A stretch of 64,000 nt of DNA from CAZFOB01 sp964520325 (GTDB taxonomy: Bacteria; Actinomycetota; JAICYB01), in contig CAZFOB010000002.1 in NCBI GenBank assembly GCA_964520325.1, forward strand, positions 124,001 through 188,000, written 5' to 3'. The notes under the pieces were generated by a model. The model ran no database searches, had not been told where the DNA came from, and was given only the letters and a program-made list of their open reading frames with translations. A program made the translations under genes and the position numbers. Positions 44,606-54,360 of the stretch are shown piece by piece (position 1 is the first letter of the stretch; each line of letters begins with the position of its first letter).

Positions 44606-45435
44606 CGACTGGCGGGCTCCTTATCCGGGGTATCGATCTTGCTCCATTCGAGCACATCGATCTTCTCGCGCTCCTCGATACCAGACCACTTGAAGAAGTA
44701 GTACGCGATGACCCCCCAGAGAAGGAAGCCACCGACGAGCTTCATGATCAGGCCGGCGGCCCGCTGGTCGGTGAGCGCATCGACCCCCCACAAGCGTGGG
44801 GCACCTTCGTAGACGTGATAGAGCACCGTATGTCCGAACGTCAAGAACGACGCGGGTACTGTCGGCACGAGCGACTGCAGGAAGAGATAGAACATGCGCG
44901 CCGGGTACGAGAGCTTCGGCAGCTCGATCAATGGGTTCAGAACGGGCGTCCACATGAGGATCGCGCTGGTGAACAGCACGGCGTGCATCGTGAAGTGAAA
45001 GAGCTCGGAGCGCGAGGCGAGCGTCACCACATCTGGGATGTGCGAGACGGCGATCACGATGTTGAAGATCACAAGCGCGATCAGCGGTCGTGACAATCGT
45101 TGCAGCACCGCGATCCCGCGGCGGCCGAGCAAGAACCGCCAGAGCCAGTCAGGCGTGCCGATCATGAGGAGCGGCGGCGCAACGAGGCTCAAGAGCATGT
45201 GCTGGATCATGTGAACGAAGTACAGACGTCCCTCGGCGATGTCGTGCACCGGCCACGTCGCCGCCACCAGGATCGCGATCAGACCGGCGGAGAACGCCCC
45301 GATCTGGAGTCGAGAGGCCGCCCGCTCAACCGCGTGCACCTTGGTGGGTCCGATGCGGCGCACGGCGAACACGTAACCCAACGCGAGTGCGCCGACAAGG
45401 AGGAGGACGTCGGGATGCACGTGCCAGGCGGGCAC
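44602..45435 (-). CDS. ctaG: Cytochrome c oxidase assembly factor (caa3 CtaG type)
   Basis: A 277-residue membrane protein of the CtaG/DUF1404 family with about seven helices. His-rich signature segments include VHMIQHMLLSLVAPPLLMIG, AVSHIPDVV, ELFHFTMHAVLF and FLTFGHTVLYHVYEG. It is needed for copper-centre assembly of caa3 oxidase in Bacillus. The GTG at 45435 (followed by PAWHVHPDV) fits the family N-terminus; the longer frame to 45561 runs into the upstream gene and is rejected. It follows the subunit IV gene by 2 nt. Confidence 0.88.
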   Translation of the reverse strand: MPAWHVHPDVLLLVGALALGYVFAVRRIGPTKVHAVERAASRLQIGAFSAGLIAILVAATWPVHDIAEGRLYFVHMIQHMLLSLVAPPLLMIGTPDWLWRFLLGRRGIAVLQRLSRPLIALVIFNIVIAVSHIPDVVTLASRSELFHFTMHAVLFTSAILMWTPVLNPLIELPKLSYPARMFYLFLQSLVPTVPASFLTFGHTVLYHVYEGAPRLWGVDALTDQRAAGLIMKLVGGFLLWGVIAYYFFKWSGIEEREKIDVLEWSKIDTPDKEPASR

Positions 45436-45437
45436 AA

Positions 45438-45791
45438 CTAGCCCCCGACGAGGAGGCCGAGTGTTGTCATCGCGACGGTATAGACGAAGAGGGCCAGAAC
45501 GATCCCGACGATGAACAGGCGGCGGAAGAGCGGACTGTCGAACTTGAGATGCATGAACCACAGACCGACCAACGCGAATTTGACCACCATCATGATGAGT
45601 AGCGAAACCGACAGCACGGTGTCCGAGAGCCCGTTGATGTAGTACGCGCCAACCTCGATCGCCGTGACGATCGCCAGGATGACGGCGATCTTGACGTACT
45701 CCGCGGGACCCGGATGCGCGTTCTCGTGCGCGTCGGGGGTCTGGGGGTGGCCCCCAGCGGAAAGGTCGGTACTGTGCGCTTCTGTCGTCAT
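45438..45791 (-). CDS. ctaF: Cytochrome c oxidase subunit IV
   Basis: A 117-residue protein with three transmembrane helices (about 35-55, 62-82, 90-112) and the COX4_pro pattern: AEYVKIAVILAIVTAIEVGAYY, KFALVGLWFMHLKFDSPLFRR. The first 30 residues are His- and Pro-rich. The ATG at 45791 overlaps the subunit III stop (ATGA). It stabilises the oxidase core rather than carrying cofactors. Confidence 0.9.
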   Translation of the reverse strand: MTTEAHSTDLSAGGHPQTPDAHENAHPGPAEYVKIAVILAIVTAIEVGAYYINGLSDTVLSVSLLIMMVVKFALVGLWFMHLKFDSPLFRRLFIVGIVLALFVYTVAMTTLGLLVGG

Positions 45792-46423
45792 TTCGGTGTG
45801 GGCATCAGGTAGACGACGGTAAAGATCACGACCCAGACGATATCCACGAAGTGCCAATACAGACCGACCAGCTCGAGCTGTAGCACGTTCTTCTGACCGA
45901 GGCGCCCCGCCAGTGAGAAGCCGACGAGCGACAGCAGCATGATGATCCCGAGTGTGACGTGGGTTCCGTGGAAGCCCGTGAGGAGGAAGAACGCGCTCGA
46001 CGCCGGGTTGGTCGTCAGCGAGATCCCGTCGTGCTGCACGAATGTCGTGAACTCATAGACCTGCCCCCCGATGAACGTCATGCCCAGCAGCGCCGTCGCG
46101 GTCAGCCACACACGCGATTGCCGCTCGTCGCCGCGCTGCAGCGACGACAGCGCCAGAACCATCGTCAGTGAGCTCATCAGCAGCACGAACGAGCTCACCG
46201 AGGTGTAGGGGATGTCGTAGATCTCGTGCGGGTGCACACCGGGACCGCGGTCGCGATACAGCAGGTACGACGAGATCAGGGCGCCGAACAGCAGGCACTC
46301 CGAACCGAGGAAGGCCCACATCGCGAGCTTGCGGTTGTCGAGACCCGTCGAAGTGCGGTGCGCCCCGTGCTCCTCGTGCTCGCCATGCTCGCCATGCTCG
46401 ATGGCAGTTGCCTCGGTCGTCAT
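45788..46423 (-). CDS. ctaE: Cytochrome c oxidase subunit III
   Basis: A 211-residue subunit III with five helices after a His/Glu-rich N-terminus (EHGEHGEHEEHGAH). Signature segments: KLAMWAFLGSECLLFGALIS, GTHVTLGI, LYWHFVDIVWVVIFTVVY. The five-helix form lacks the first two helices of mitochondrial COX3, as in other caa3 enzymes. The ATG at 46423 lies 2 nt after the ctaD stop. The His-rich start could bind copper or heme during assembly. Confidence 0.93.
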   Translation of the reverse strand: MTTEATAIEHGEHGEHEEHGAHRTSTGLDNRKLAMWAFLGSECLLFGALISSYLLYRDRGPGVHPHEIYDIPYTSVSSFVLLMSSLTMVLALSSLQRGDERQSRVWLTATALLGMTFIGGQVYEFTTFVQHDGISLTTNPASSAFFLLTGFHGTHVTLGIIMLLSLVGFSLAGRLGQKNVLQLELVGLYWHFVDIVWVVIFTVVYLMPTPK

Positions 46424-46425
46424 GG

Positions 46426-48324
46426 CTACTCCACCGGCTCCAGCGCCCATCCGTACAGCCCGGCCAGCAGGACGAGACCACCGATGCCGGCGATGGCCCA
46501 TTGGAACATGAGCCCGAACGCGATCAGAGGAAGGCCGAAGGCTGCGACGAACGGCCAGTACGACGGTTTCGGCATATGGGGCTCAGAAGCGTGATGCCCG
46601 TCGTCGTGTGTGGGCTCTTCGGCTGCCGACTCCGCGACGGCCTCCTGTGCGCCCGCGACCAATGCAACGGCCCGTCCCGACTCATCCTCGGCGTACTTCT
46701 TGTGCCAGAAGTCGTCACGCTCCTGGACCACCGGGATCTCCAAGAAGTTGTAGTGCGGTGTCGGCGAAGGGATCGACCACTCGATCGTGCGCGCATCCCA
46801 CGGATCGTCACCGGACGGCTTTCCCCTCTTACCGGTGACCACGACGTTCGCGATGAACACCAGCACGGAGAGCGCGATCACGAATGAGCCGATCGTCTCG
46901 ACCATGTTCCACATCTCGAATCCCTGACCCGCGGGGTAGCGGTAGTACCGGCGAGGCATCCCCTGCAAACCGAGGATGTGCATCGGCGCGAAGGTCAGAT
47001 TGAAGCCGATGAACATCAGCGCGAAGTGCAGCTTCCCGATGCGCTCGCTGAGCAGCTTCCCGGAGATCTTCGGCCACCAGAAATAGATGCCGGCGAACAG
47101 CCCGAAGATCGCTCCGCCGAACAGCACGTAGTGGAGGTGGGCGACGATGTAATACGTGTCGGTCTGCTGGTAGTCGGTCGGCACGATCGAGTGCGTCACG
47201 CCCGACAGTCCTCCGATGATGAACATCGTGAGGAAGCCGAGCGACATCAGCATCGGCGTCGAGAAGCTGATCTTGCCGCCCCACATCGTCGCCATCCAGT
47301 TGAAGATCTTGACTCCCGTTGGTACCGCGATGAACATCGTCGACAGTGCGAACGCCGCGTTGGCGACCGGCCCCAGGCCGGCCGCGAACATGTGATGCGC
47401 CCACACGCCCCAGCCCATGAACCCGATAGCGATGCCCGAGAAGGCGACGAATGAGTAGCCGAAGAGCGGCTTACGCGAGAACACGGGCAGTATCTCGGAC
47501 ACGATCCCCATCGCCGGGAGTATGAGGATATAGACCTCCGGGTGTCCGAATAGCCAGAACATGTGCTGCCACAGCACGGGATCTCCCCCAGCGGTCGGGT
47601 TGAAGAAGTTCGTCCCGAACATGCTGTCGAAGAGAAGCTCGAACAACGCCACCGCGATGACCGGCATCGCGAACAGAAGAAGGAAGTTCACGACGAGCGC
47701 CATCCAGACGAACATCGGCATCTTGAAGAAGCTCATGCCGGGGGCTCGCATGTTGATGATCGTCGTTACGAAGTTCACCGACGCGACAAGCGAAGCGATG
47801 CCCGTGATCTGCAAGCCCAACGCGTAGAACGCCACCCCGCTCGTGTCGGCCAGTCCCTGTGTCGAGAGGTTCGCGTAGCAGAACCATCCGCAATCGGGAG
47901 CGCCGCCCAGGAAGAAGCTCGAATAGAGGAAGACCCCTCCAAGCAAGAACACCCAGTAGCTGAACGCGTTCAGGCGCGGGAAGGCAACGTCGCGCGCACC
48001 GATCATCAGCGGGATCAGGTAGTTGAAGAACGCCGCCCCGAGCGGCATCACGACGAGGAAAATCATCGTGACGCCGTGCATCGTGAAGACCTGGCTGTAC
48101 TGGTCGGCCGTGAGCACGGTGCCGTCCGGACGGGCGAGCTGGAGACGGATCAGCAGCGCCTCGATACCACCCAGCAGGAAGAAGAACAGCGCGGTGGCAC
48201 CGTAGAGGATGCCGATGCGCTTGTGGTCGACCGTCGTGAGCCAACCGGAGAGCCCCGACGTCTTCTGCGGACGCCGGAATGGCCCCTCGTACGTGGACTC
48301 GAGTGATTCGGTGATGGTCGCCAT
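46426..48324 (-). CDS. ctaD: Cytochrome c oxidase subunit I with fused C-terminal helix pair
   Basis: A 632-residue A-type heme-copper oxidase catalytic subunit. Heme a ligand His is in FTMHGVTMIF; CuB His and the cross-linked Tyr are in FGHPEVYILILP, WAHHMFAAG carries the two further CuB His, and HLHYVLFGGAIF the heme a3/a His. The Glu of GHPEV marks an A1-type D-channel. After about residue 560 comes an extra His/Glu-rich linker and two hydrophobic helices (SYWPFVAAFGLPLIAFGLMF, GIGGLVLLAGLYGW), a COX IV-like fusion. Expected activity is reduction of oxygen to water with proton pumping. Confidence 0.96.
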   Translation of the reverse strand: MATITESLESTYEGPFRRPQKTSGLSGWLTTVDHKRIGILYGATALFFFLLGGIEALLIRLQLARPDGTVLTADQYSQVFTMHGVTMIFLVVMPLGAAFFNYLIPLMIGARDVAFPRLNAFSYWVFLLGGVFLYSSFFLGGAPDCGWFCYANLSTQGLADTSGVAFYALGLQITGIASLVASVNFVTTIINMRAPGMSFFKMPMFVWMALVVNFLLLFAMPVIAVALFELLFDSMFGTNFFNPTAGGDPVLWQHMFWLFGHPEVYILILPAMGIVSEILPVFSRKPLFGYSFVAFSGIAIGFMGWGVWAHHMFAAGLGPVANAAFALSTMFIAVPTGVKIFNWMATMWGGKISFSTPMLMSLGFLTMFIIGGLSGVTHSIVPTDYQQTDTYYIVAHLHYVLFGGAIFGLFAGIYFWWPKISGKLLSERIGKLHFALMFIGFNLTFAPMHILGLQGMPRRYYRYPAGQGFEMWNMVETIGSFVIALSVLVFIANVVVTGKRGKPSGDDPWDARTIEWSIPSPTPHYNFLEIPVVQERDDFWHKKYAEDESGRAVALVAGAQEAVAESAAEEPTHDDGHHASEPHMPKPSYWPFVAAFGLPLIAFGLMFQWAIAGIGGLVLLAGLYGWALEPVE

Positions 48325-48330
48325 CTTTGC

Positions 48331-49350
48331 CTACTCCAGAGATTGTAGGTACGCGATCAGCGCAGTGATGTCGTCGTCGGTCAGACCCATCTCGGCGATG
48401 CCTGCCGGCATCTTCGATCCAGGCTTCTCGGATGGTGCATCAGCAAGCCAGCGGCGCAAGTTCTCTTCGTTGTTCACGAAGATCCCGCCGGCGAACGTCG
48501 TCCTTCCCGCGAAGTGTGAGAGGTCGGGAGCGGTGGCACCCGTCGCTTTCGTCCCTTGGATGGTGTGGCAGCTGATGCACTGCTTCGCCTCGAGGACGGT
48601 CTTGCCCTTCGCCGCAAGGCCGGTCGCCGTCGCGGGGGCCGCTTTTTGATCAGCGATCCAGCGATCGAAATCCTCAGGACTATGCGCGAACACCTTCAGC
48701 CTCATGTTCGCGTGCGACAGTCCGCAGAATTCGACGCACGTGCCCGCGAATTCCCCGACCCGATCGGCTTCGATGTTCAGGTAGTTCGTTCTCCCGGGGA
48801 CGACGTCCTGTTTTCCGGCGAGGGCGGGCACCCAGTAGCTGTGGATGATGTCCTCAGACTCGAGCGCTAGGCGCACTCGACGGTTGATCGGGATGTGCAG
48901 CTCGTTGGCCGCTACGACCTTCTGGTCCTTGTACTCGTACTCCCACCACCACTGATGTCCGGTGACGGTGATCTGCAAGGAGTTCGGCTTCTCCTCGGCG
49001 AGGGCGAAGATTCCGGAGAGAGTGGGTATCGCAAGCACCGCGAGGAGCACCGCGGGAGCGATCGTCCAGCCGATCTCGAGCCGCGTGTTCCCGTGCGTCT
49101 GCTTGGGGAGGGTGTCGTCGCCCTTCTTGTGCCGGAATCTGATGAGCGCGTAGACGATCGCCCCCTCGACCAGGAAGAACACAGCCACGGCCGAGTAAAA
49201 AACGATCGTCCACAGGTTGCCGATGTCGCGGGCGATCGGTCCCGCGGGACGCAACCAGTCGAGCGGAGCGTCCTTCGCTGCGCACCCGGCATTGAGCAGG
49301 GCGAATACAACAAGAAGGACGGTGCGGAGGTGCGCACGACCGATCTTCAC
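48331..49350 (-). CDS. ctaC: Cytochrome c oxidase subunit II fused to cytochrome c (caa3 type)
   Basis: A 339-residue lipoprotein with lipobox LLNAGC, two transmembrane helices (about 45-70 and 95-115), a CuA cupredoxin domain (SYWVPALAG, CVEFCGLSHANM giving the His, Cys, Cys, His, Met ligands) and a C-terminal cytochrome c domain (CISCH heme motif; axial Met in PGSKMPAG). The fusion makes this a caa3 oxidase that carries its own electron donor. GTG start at 49350 with no strong Shine-Dalgarno. First gene of the operon ctaC-D-E-F-G-cupredoxin; divergent from aconitase. Confidence 0.95.
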   Translation of the reverse strand: MKIGRAHLRTVLLVVFALLNAGCAAKDAPLDWLRPAGPIARDIGNLWTIVFYSAVAVFFLVEGAIVYALIRFRHKKGDDTLPKQTHGNTRLEIGWTIAPAVLLAVLAIPTLSGIFALAEEKPNSLQITVTGHQWWWEYEYKDQKVVAANELHIPINRRVRLALESEDIIHSYWVPALAGKQDVVPGRTNYLNIEADRVGEFAGTCVEFCGLSHANMRLKVFAHSPEDFDRWIADQKAAPATATGLAAKGKTVLEAKQCISCHTIQGTKATGATAPDLSHFAGRTTFAGGIFVNNEENLRRWLADAPSEKPGSKMPAGIAEMGLTDDDITALIAYLQSLE

Positions 49351-49491
49351 CGAGGAGAGCGTGCGGGTACAACGCCGCCTCCGTCAACTCTCTTTGACCA
49401 TCCCCTGGCCTAGGCCATGGCCCAGGATCATCGGATCTTCCCGGCGGCGTAGGCTCTCATTACCCGAAGAAAGAAGGAGGTCTGTACCTGC

Positions 49492-52215
49492 ATGACGACT
49501 CCGCCTGGCCGCACGCTTCGAGTCGCCGGCCAAGAGATCGCTTTTCACGCCTTGGACCAGGCGGCAACACCGGCAGAGCTGGCCAAGCTCCCGTACGTGG
49601 TTCGCGTCCTCCTCGAGAACGTCCTGCGCCACCAGGGTCGCGGGGCCACGGCCGAGCACATCGCGCTGCTCCTCGACCGGTCGGGTACAAGATCCGGCGA
49701 GTTCCCGTTCTTCCCGGCACGGGTCATCCTTCAGGACTTCACCGGCGTACCGTGCGTTGCCGATCTCGCCGCCATCCGCGCAGCAGTCAAACGCCTGGGC
49801 GGCAACGCCGCTGAGGTCAACCCCAAGGTCCCGGTCGATCTCGTGATCGACCACTCCGTGATCGTCGATGCCTTCGGCTCTTCACAAGCCTTCGCCCACA
49901 ACGTCGAGCTCGAGTACCGACGCAACGGCGAGCGGTACGCCTTCCTGCGCTGGGCGCAGGGCGCATTCGACCGCTTCAGCGTGGTTCCGCCGGGGGCCGG
50001 GATCGTTCATCAGGTCAACCTCGAGTACCTGGCGCGCGTCGTACAGACGTCCACATGCGAGGACGGCACGGTCGTCGCCTACCCGGACACCCTTCTCGGC
50101 ACCGACTCGCATACCACGATGATCGGCGGCCTCGGAGTGCTCGGCTGGGGCGTCGGCGGCATCGAAGCCGAGGCCGGGATGCTCGGTGAGCCGATAGGGA
50201 TGCTCCCGCCGGTCGTGGTCGGCGTCCGCCTGGACGGCGCTTTGCCGCAGGGCACCACGGCGACCGATCTCGTCCTCGCGATCACGGAGCTGTTGCGCAA
50301 ACACGGAGTCGTCGGGAAGTTCGTCGAGTTCTACGGCCCCGGACTCGGCTCGCTTTCCGTCTCCGACCGAGCGACGATCTCGAACATGTCGCCCGAATAC
50401 GGGGCGACGGAGGGGATCTTCCCCGTCGACGATCAGACGCTCGCGTACCTGCGCAGCACTGGACGTCCGGACGACCTCGTCGAGCTCGTCGAGGCCTATG
50501 CGAAGGCCCAGCACCTCTTTCACAGCGGTAACGACGTCGACCCGGATTACAACGAGAACCTGGTCTTCGATCTAGCCTCTGTCGAACCGTCTCTCGCAGG
50601 CCCGAGCCGGCCGCAAGACCGCGTCGCGCTGCCGGACGTCGGCAAGCGATTCCGGGGCGAGCTCGACGGTTTCCGCGGCGGGGGCAGCACCGGCGGAACC
50701 GTGGCGCTTCGCCGCAAGCAGGACCCTGAGCTGATCCACACCGCCGTTGCGCTCAACGGCACGACCGAACCGCTCAGCGATGGCTCCGTCGTGATCGCCG
50801 CGATCACGAGTTGCACGAACACGTCCAACCCGAGCGTGATGATCGGCGCGGGGCTACTCGCACGCAACGCGGTTGCCCGGGGGCTGACAGTTGCACCAAC
50901 CGTGAAGACATCGATGGCGCCGGGGTCTCCAGTCGTGATGGACTACCTCGCCAAGGCCGGACTCATCGAACCCCTTGAAGCGCTTGGCTTCTATCTCGTC
51001 GGTTTCGGCTGCACGACGTGCATCGGCAACTCCGGACCTCTCCTCGAACCCATCGCGGAAGCCATCGACGACAACTCCTTGACATGCGCCGCGGTGCTCT
51101 CCGGCAACCGCAACTTCGCGGGACGCATCCACGCTCAGGTGAAGGCGTCGTTCCTCGCCTCTCCCCCGCTGGTTGTGGCGTTCGCGCTCGCCGGCACCGT
51201 CGACATCGACCTCACGACCGATCCGCTCGGCACAGGCGCCAACGGCGAACCCATCTATCTGCGCGACATCTGGCCGAGTAGCGAAGAGATCGCGCAGACG
51301 GTAGCCGCGTCGATGGACAAGGAAGCGTTCCGTACGCGCTTCGGTGCGATCTCCGCAGGCGACGAGCGGTGGAACTCACTTCCCGTTCCGGCGGGCGATC
51401 TCTTTGCATGGGACGAGTCATCGACTTACATCGCCGAGCCGCCCTTCGTCCAGGAAACTGCCGCCCTGGCACAACCGGTGGCCGACATCGTCGGCGCTCG
51501 CGTGCTCGTCTACGTCGGGGACTCGGTCACCACCGATCACATCTCGCCCGCTGGGCAGATCCAGGCCAACTCACCCGCCGGTGCGTGGCTGGCCGAGCGC
51601 GGCGTCGACAAGGCGAGCCTTCACTCCTACGGCGCACGCCGCGGCAATCACGAGGTGATGGTGCGGGGCACCTTCGCGAACATCCGACTTCGCAACGAGC
51701 TCGCGAAGGACGCCGAGGGCGCTATCAAGGAAGGCGGCTACACCACGTACCTAGCGGCGGACGGGCCGAACGGCGAGTTGACGACGATCTTCTACGCCTC
51801 AGAGATGTACCTGCAGGCCGGCGTCCCGCTCGTGATCTTCGCCGGGCGGGAATACGGCGCTGGATCATCGCGCGACTGGGCCGCCAAAGGCACGTTGCTC
51901 CTTGGCGTCCGCGCGGTGCTCGCCACCTCCTTCGAGCGCATCCACCGCGCCAACCTGGTGCAGATGGGCGTCCTGCCGCTCGAGCTCGCCGACACGCCAC
52001 AGGCACTCGGCCTCACCGGCCTCGAGGAGGTCGAGATTCGCGGATTGAGCCAGGTCGAGCCCGGTCAGAGCGTCGAGGTGGTCCTGCGGGACGGGAATGG
52101 ACAACGATCGTTGCAGGCGCGCGCGCGCCTGGATACGCATGCCGAGGTTCGATATTTCCGCGAAGGGGGCATCCTTCCTGCTGTCGTGCGAGAGATCTCT
52201 CAAAGGCACAGCTAG
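49492..52215 (+). CDS. acnA: Aconitate hydratase A
   Basis: A 907-residue AcnA/IRP1-type aconitase. DSHTTMIGGLGVLGWGVGGIEAE marks the substrate region; the 4Fe-4S ligands are Cys441 in AITSCTNTSN and Cys507 and Cys510 in GFGCTTCIGNSG. The swivel domain has GDSVTTDHISPAG and YGAGSSRDWAAKGT. It interconverts citrate and isocitrate in the TCA cycle. ATG 49492 follows an AAGGAGG site. The STAS gene starts directly at its stop. Confidence 0.97.
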   Translation: MTTPPGRTLRVAGQEIAFHALDQAATPAELAKLPYVVRVLLENVLRHQGRGATAEHIALLLDRSGTRSGEFPFFPARVILQDFTGVPCVADLAAIRAAVKRLGGNAAEVNPKVPVDLVIDHSVIVDAFGSSQAFAHNVELEYRRNGERYAFLRWAQGAFDRFSVVPPGAGIVHQVNLEYLARVVQTSTCEDGTVVAYPDTLLGTDSHTTMIGGLGVLGWGVGGIEAEAGMLGEPIGMLPPVVVGVRLDGALPQGTTATDLVLAITELLRKHGVVGKFVEFYGPGLGSLSVSDRATISNMSPEYGATEGIFPVDDQTLAYLRSTGRPDDLVELVEAYAKAQHLFHSGNDVDPDYNENLVFDLASVEPSLAGPSRPQDRVALPDVGKRFRGELDGFRGGGSTGGTVALRRKQDPELIHTAVALNGTTEPLSDGSVVIAAITSCTNTSNPSVMIGAGLLARNAVARGLTVAPTVKTSMAPGSPVVMDYLAKAGLIEPLEALGFYLVGFGCTTCIGNSGPLLEPIAEAIDDNSLTCAAVLSGNRNFAGRIHAQVKASFLASPPLVVAFALAGTVDIDLTTDPLGTGANGEPIYLRDIWPSSEEIAQTVAASMDKEAFRTRFGAISAGDERWNSLPVPAGDLFAWDESSTYIAEPPFVQETAALAQPVADIVGARVLVYVGDSVTTDHISPAGQIQANSPAGAWLAERGVDKASLHSYGARRGNHEVMVRGTFANIRLRNELAKDAEGAIKEGGYTTYLAADGPNGELTTIFYASEMYLQAGVPLVIFAGREYGAGSSRDWAAKGTLLLGVRAVLATSFERIHRANLVQMGVLPLELADTPQALGLTGLEEVEIRGLSQVEPGQSVEVVLRDGNGQRSLQARARLDTHAEVRYFREGGILPAVVREISQRHS

Positions 52216-52575
52216 GTGGACCTGGCCGTTCACATCACCGGGACCGGCGAGACCCGTGTCGCGGTCTTGGAAGGCTCATGCGACCTCGCCACGGCGCCGA
52301 ATCTGCGCCAGGCGCTCCAGTCACTCGTCCCTCCGGACGTCAAAGAGGTCGTCCTCGATGTGACCGACCTCGCATTCATCGACTCGACCGGGCTCGGAGT
52401 GGTGCTCGGGGCCATGCGGCGGTTGCGTGAAGGCGGCGGCGTCCTGAGCATCGCGGGGGCCCAGGGCATCGTCAAACGCGTCCTCGAGATCACCGATCTC
52501 GACAAGGTCATCCCGCTGGTCGACGCCGCCCCTGCTCCGGCCCTTACTCCGGCCCCCGCCCCCGCGTCCGAGTAA
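52216..52575 (+). CDS. STAS-domain anti-sigma factor antagonist
   Basis: A 119-residue SpoIIAA-like protein. The phosphorylatable Ser lies in AFIDSTGLGVVLG (about residue 57), the canonical position, and GVLSIAGAQGIVKRVLEITDL is the typical C-terminal half. A Pro/Ala-rich tail (APAPALTPAPAP) ends it. It would bind an anti-sigma kinase when unphosphorylated and release a sigma factor. GTG start directly after the aconitase stop, so it is probably co-transcribed. No anti-sigma gene is adjacent. Confidence 0.9.
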   Translation: MDLAVHITGTGETRVAVLEGSCDLATAPNLRQALQSLVPPDVKEVVLDVTDLAFIDSTGLGVVLGAMRRLREGGGVLSIAGAQGIVKRVLEITDLDKVIPLVDAAPAPALTPAPAPASE

Positions 52576-52629
52576 GCCACCCTTTACCCTGGTCGTTCGA
52601 AGACCAGCGAAGACCAGCAAGGAGGGCCC

Positions 52630-53427
52630 ATGCAGGCTATCTGGCGAGGCGCGATCAACTTTGGACTGATCTCGATCCCCGTTCGCCTCTTCTCGGCGAC
52701 CGAGGAGAAGACGCTGCGGTTCAACATGCTCCACAAGGACGACGACGGCAGGGTGTCCTTCAATCGCACCTGCAAGGTCTGCGGGAAGGACAACCTCACC
52801 AAGGACGACCTCGTTCGTGGCTACGAGTACGAGAAGGACGCGTACGTGAAGTTCGAGGACGACGAGATAGACAACGTCCAGATCGACACGTCGCACACCG
52901 TTGAGGTCGTGCACTTCGCAGCCTCAGAACAGATCGATCCGATCTACTATCTTCGCTCCTACTATCTGGCCCCCGACGAGCTCGGCACGAAGGCTTACGC
53001 ATTGATGCGCAAAGCCCTGCAGAGCTCGGACCGCGTCGCGGTCGCGAAGGTCGCCATCCGCGACAAAGAACGCCTGGGCACACTGCGCGTACGCGACAAC
53101 GTCCTCGTCCTCGAGACGATGTACTGGCCGGACGAGATCCGCGAAGCGCGTTTCGCCGAGATCGAGCGCGACGTCGAAACGAGCGACGGCGATCAGAAGA
53201 TGGCCCAGATGCTGATCGACAGCCTCACCGAGGACTTCGACCCTTCCCAGTACCACGATCGGTATCGCGAAGCGTTGCTCGAAGCGGTCGAGCAGAAGAT
53301 CCAGGGGAAGGAGATCGTGGCGCCGACGACCGATGAAGATGCGCCCACCCAGGTGGTCGACCTCACCGAAGCCCTGAGGCGATCGCTCGAAGAGGTCAAG
53401 GCCCGCAGTAAGGCATCGGGCGAATAG
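52630..53427 (+). CDS. ku: Bacterial Ku protein (non-homologous end joining)
   Basis: A 265-residue Ku homodimer subunit. The core starts MQAIWRGAINFGLISIPVRL and includes FNRTCKVCGK, IDPIYYLRSYYLAPDE, AVAKVAIRDKERLG and LETMYWPDEIR, with a short acidic and then basic tail. It binds DNA ends and recruits a LigD-type ligase. Strong AAGGAGG before the ATG. The lipid kinase begins at the next base after its stop. No ligD is in the window. Confidence 0.97.
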   Translation: MQAIWRGAINFGLISIPVRLFSATEEKTLRFNMLHKDDDGRVSFNRTCKVCGKDNLTKDDLVRGYEYEKDAYVKFEDDEIDNVQIDTSHTVEVVHFAASEQIDPIYYLRSYYLAPDELGTKAYALMRKALQSSDRVAVAKVAIRDKERLGTLRVRDNVLVLETMYWPDEIREARFAEIERDVETSDGDQKMAQMLIDSLTEDFDPSQYHDRYREALLEAVEQKIQGKEIVAPTTDEDAPTQVVDLTEALRRSLEEVKARSKASGE

Positions 53428-54360
53428 ATGCAAGAGGCCGTCCTCATCGAGAACCCGAAAGCCGGGAGCATCTCCCCAGGGTTGTTCCGCGTAGCCGAGC
53501 GTGCGCTCGAGGCCACGTTCGATCTCGAGCTCGTACAGACCGAGGCTCGCGGACACGCCGCCGCTTTGGCACGTGAAGCAGTCGAAGCGGGGGCCAAGAC
53601 GGTCATCGCCTACGGCGGCGACGGCACCGTCAACGAGATCATCAACGGACTTCTCGGAACGGCCGAATCGACCAACGTCAGCCTGGCGGTGCTGCCGGGT
53701 GGTACGACGAACGTCCTCGCTCGCAACCTCGGCTTCCCGAACGATCTCGTCGAAGCGACCGCGCACCTCATCCAGCTCGTCGAGAAAGGAGCTCCCCATC
53801 GGCTGCCCATCGGGCGTATCACCGCCGAGAGCGAGCACGGCCACCTCACCCGCGACTTCGCGTTCGGCGCCGGGCTTGTCTTCGACGCTGAGATCGTTCG
53901 TCGCGTGAACCAGTCACGTCGAGGACGCGGCGACGGCGCTTTCGTCTGGCACGGTCTTCGTTCGTTCTCGCAACTGCGCCGAACCGAGAAGCCCGATCTC
54001 ATCATCGACACACCGAGCGGCCCGCAAGACGCGTTCTGGGCCTGCATCGCCATGACCGATCCCTTCACGTACTTCCGCAAGCGACCCTTGAGGGTCGTGC
54101 CGCACGCCGACGGTGCCTCGGGGCTTGACCTCGTCGCCGGCCAGCAGGTGGAGTTCTGGCGGACGCTGCGCTGGCTCACCCAGGCGATGACCACGGCCAA
54201 ACATGTCCGTCACTCCGCCATCGTCCATCTCGTGGACCAGGCCAACATCGTCATCCGGTCACGGCGTCCTGTTCCGCTTCAGGCCGACGGAGAATTCCTC
54301 GGCGAGATCACCGAAATGAGCGCCAAACCGCTCCCCGAAGCCCTTCCCGTCTGGGCGTAG
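53428..54360 (+). CDS. Diacylglycerol/lipid kinase (DagK/YegS family)
   Basis: A 310-residue lipid kinase. The nucleotide motif GGDGTVNEIINGL (about residue 64) and the LPGGTTNVLARNL segment are diagnostic; the C-terminal beta domain includes DFAFGAGLVFDAEIV and a LQADGEFLG motif. It phosphorylates diacylglycerol or a related lipid, linked to membrane-lipid recycling. The ATG immediately follows the Ku stop, so they are co-transcribed. The pairing with Ku is probably genomic coincidence rather than function. Confidence 0.93.
   Translation: MQEAVLIENPKAGSISPGLFRVAERALEATFDLELVQTEARGHAAALAREAVEAGAKTVIAYGGDGTVNEIINGLLGTAESTNVSLAVLPGGTTNVLARNLGFPNDLVEATAHLIQLVEKGAPHRLPIGRITAESEHGHLTRDFAFGAGLVFDAEIVRRVNQSRRGRGDGAFVWHGLRSFSQLRRTEKPDLIIDTPSGPQDAFWACIAMTDPFTYFRKRPLRVVPHADGASGLDLVAGQQVEFWRTLRWLTQAMTTAKHVRHSAIVHLVDQANIVIRSRRPVPLQADGEFLGEITEMSAKPLPEALPVWA

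Noticed and set aside
46978..48306. Long plus-strand frames over ctaD
   Set aside because: Antisense shadow of a highly conserved oxidase gene.
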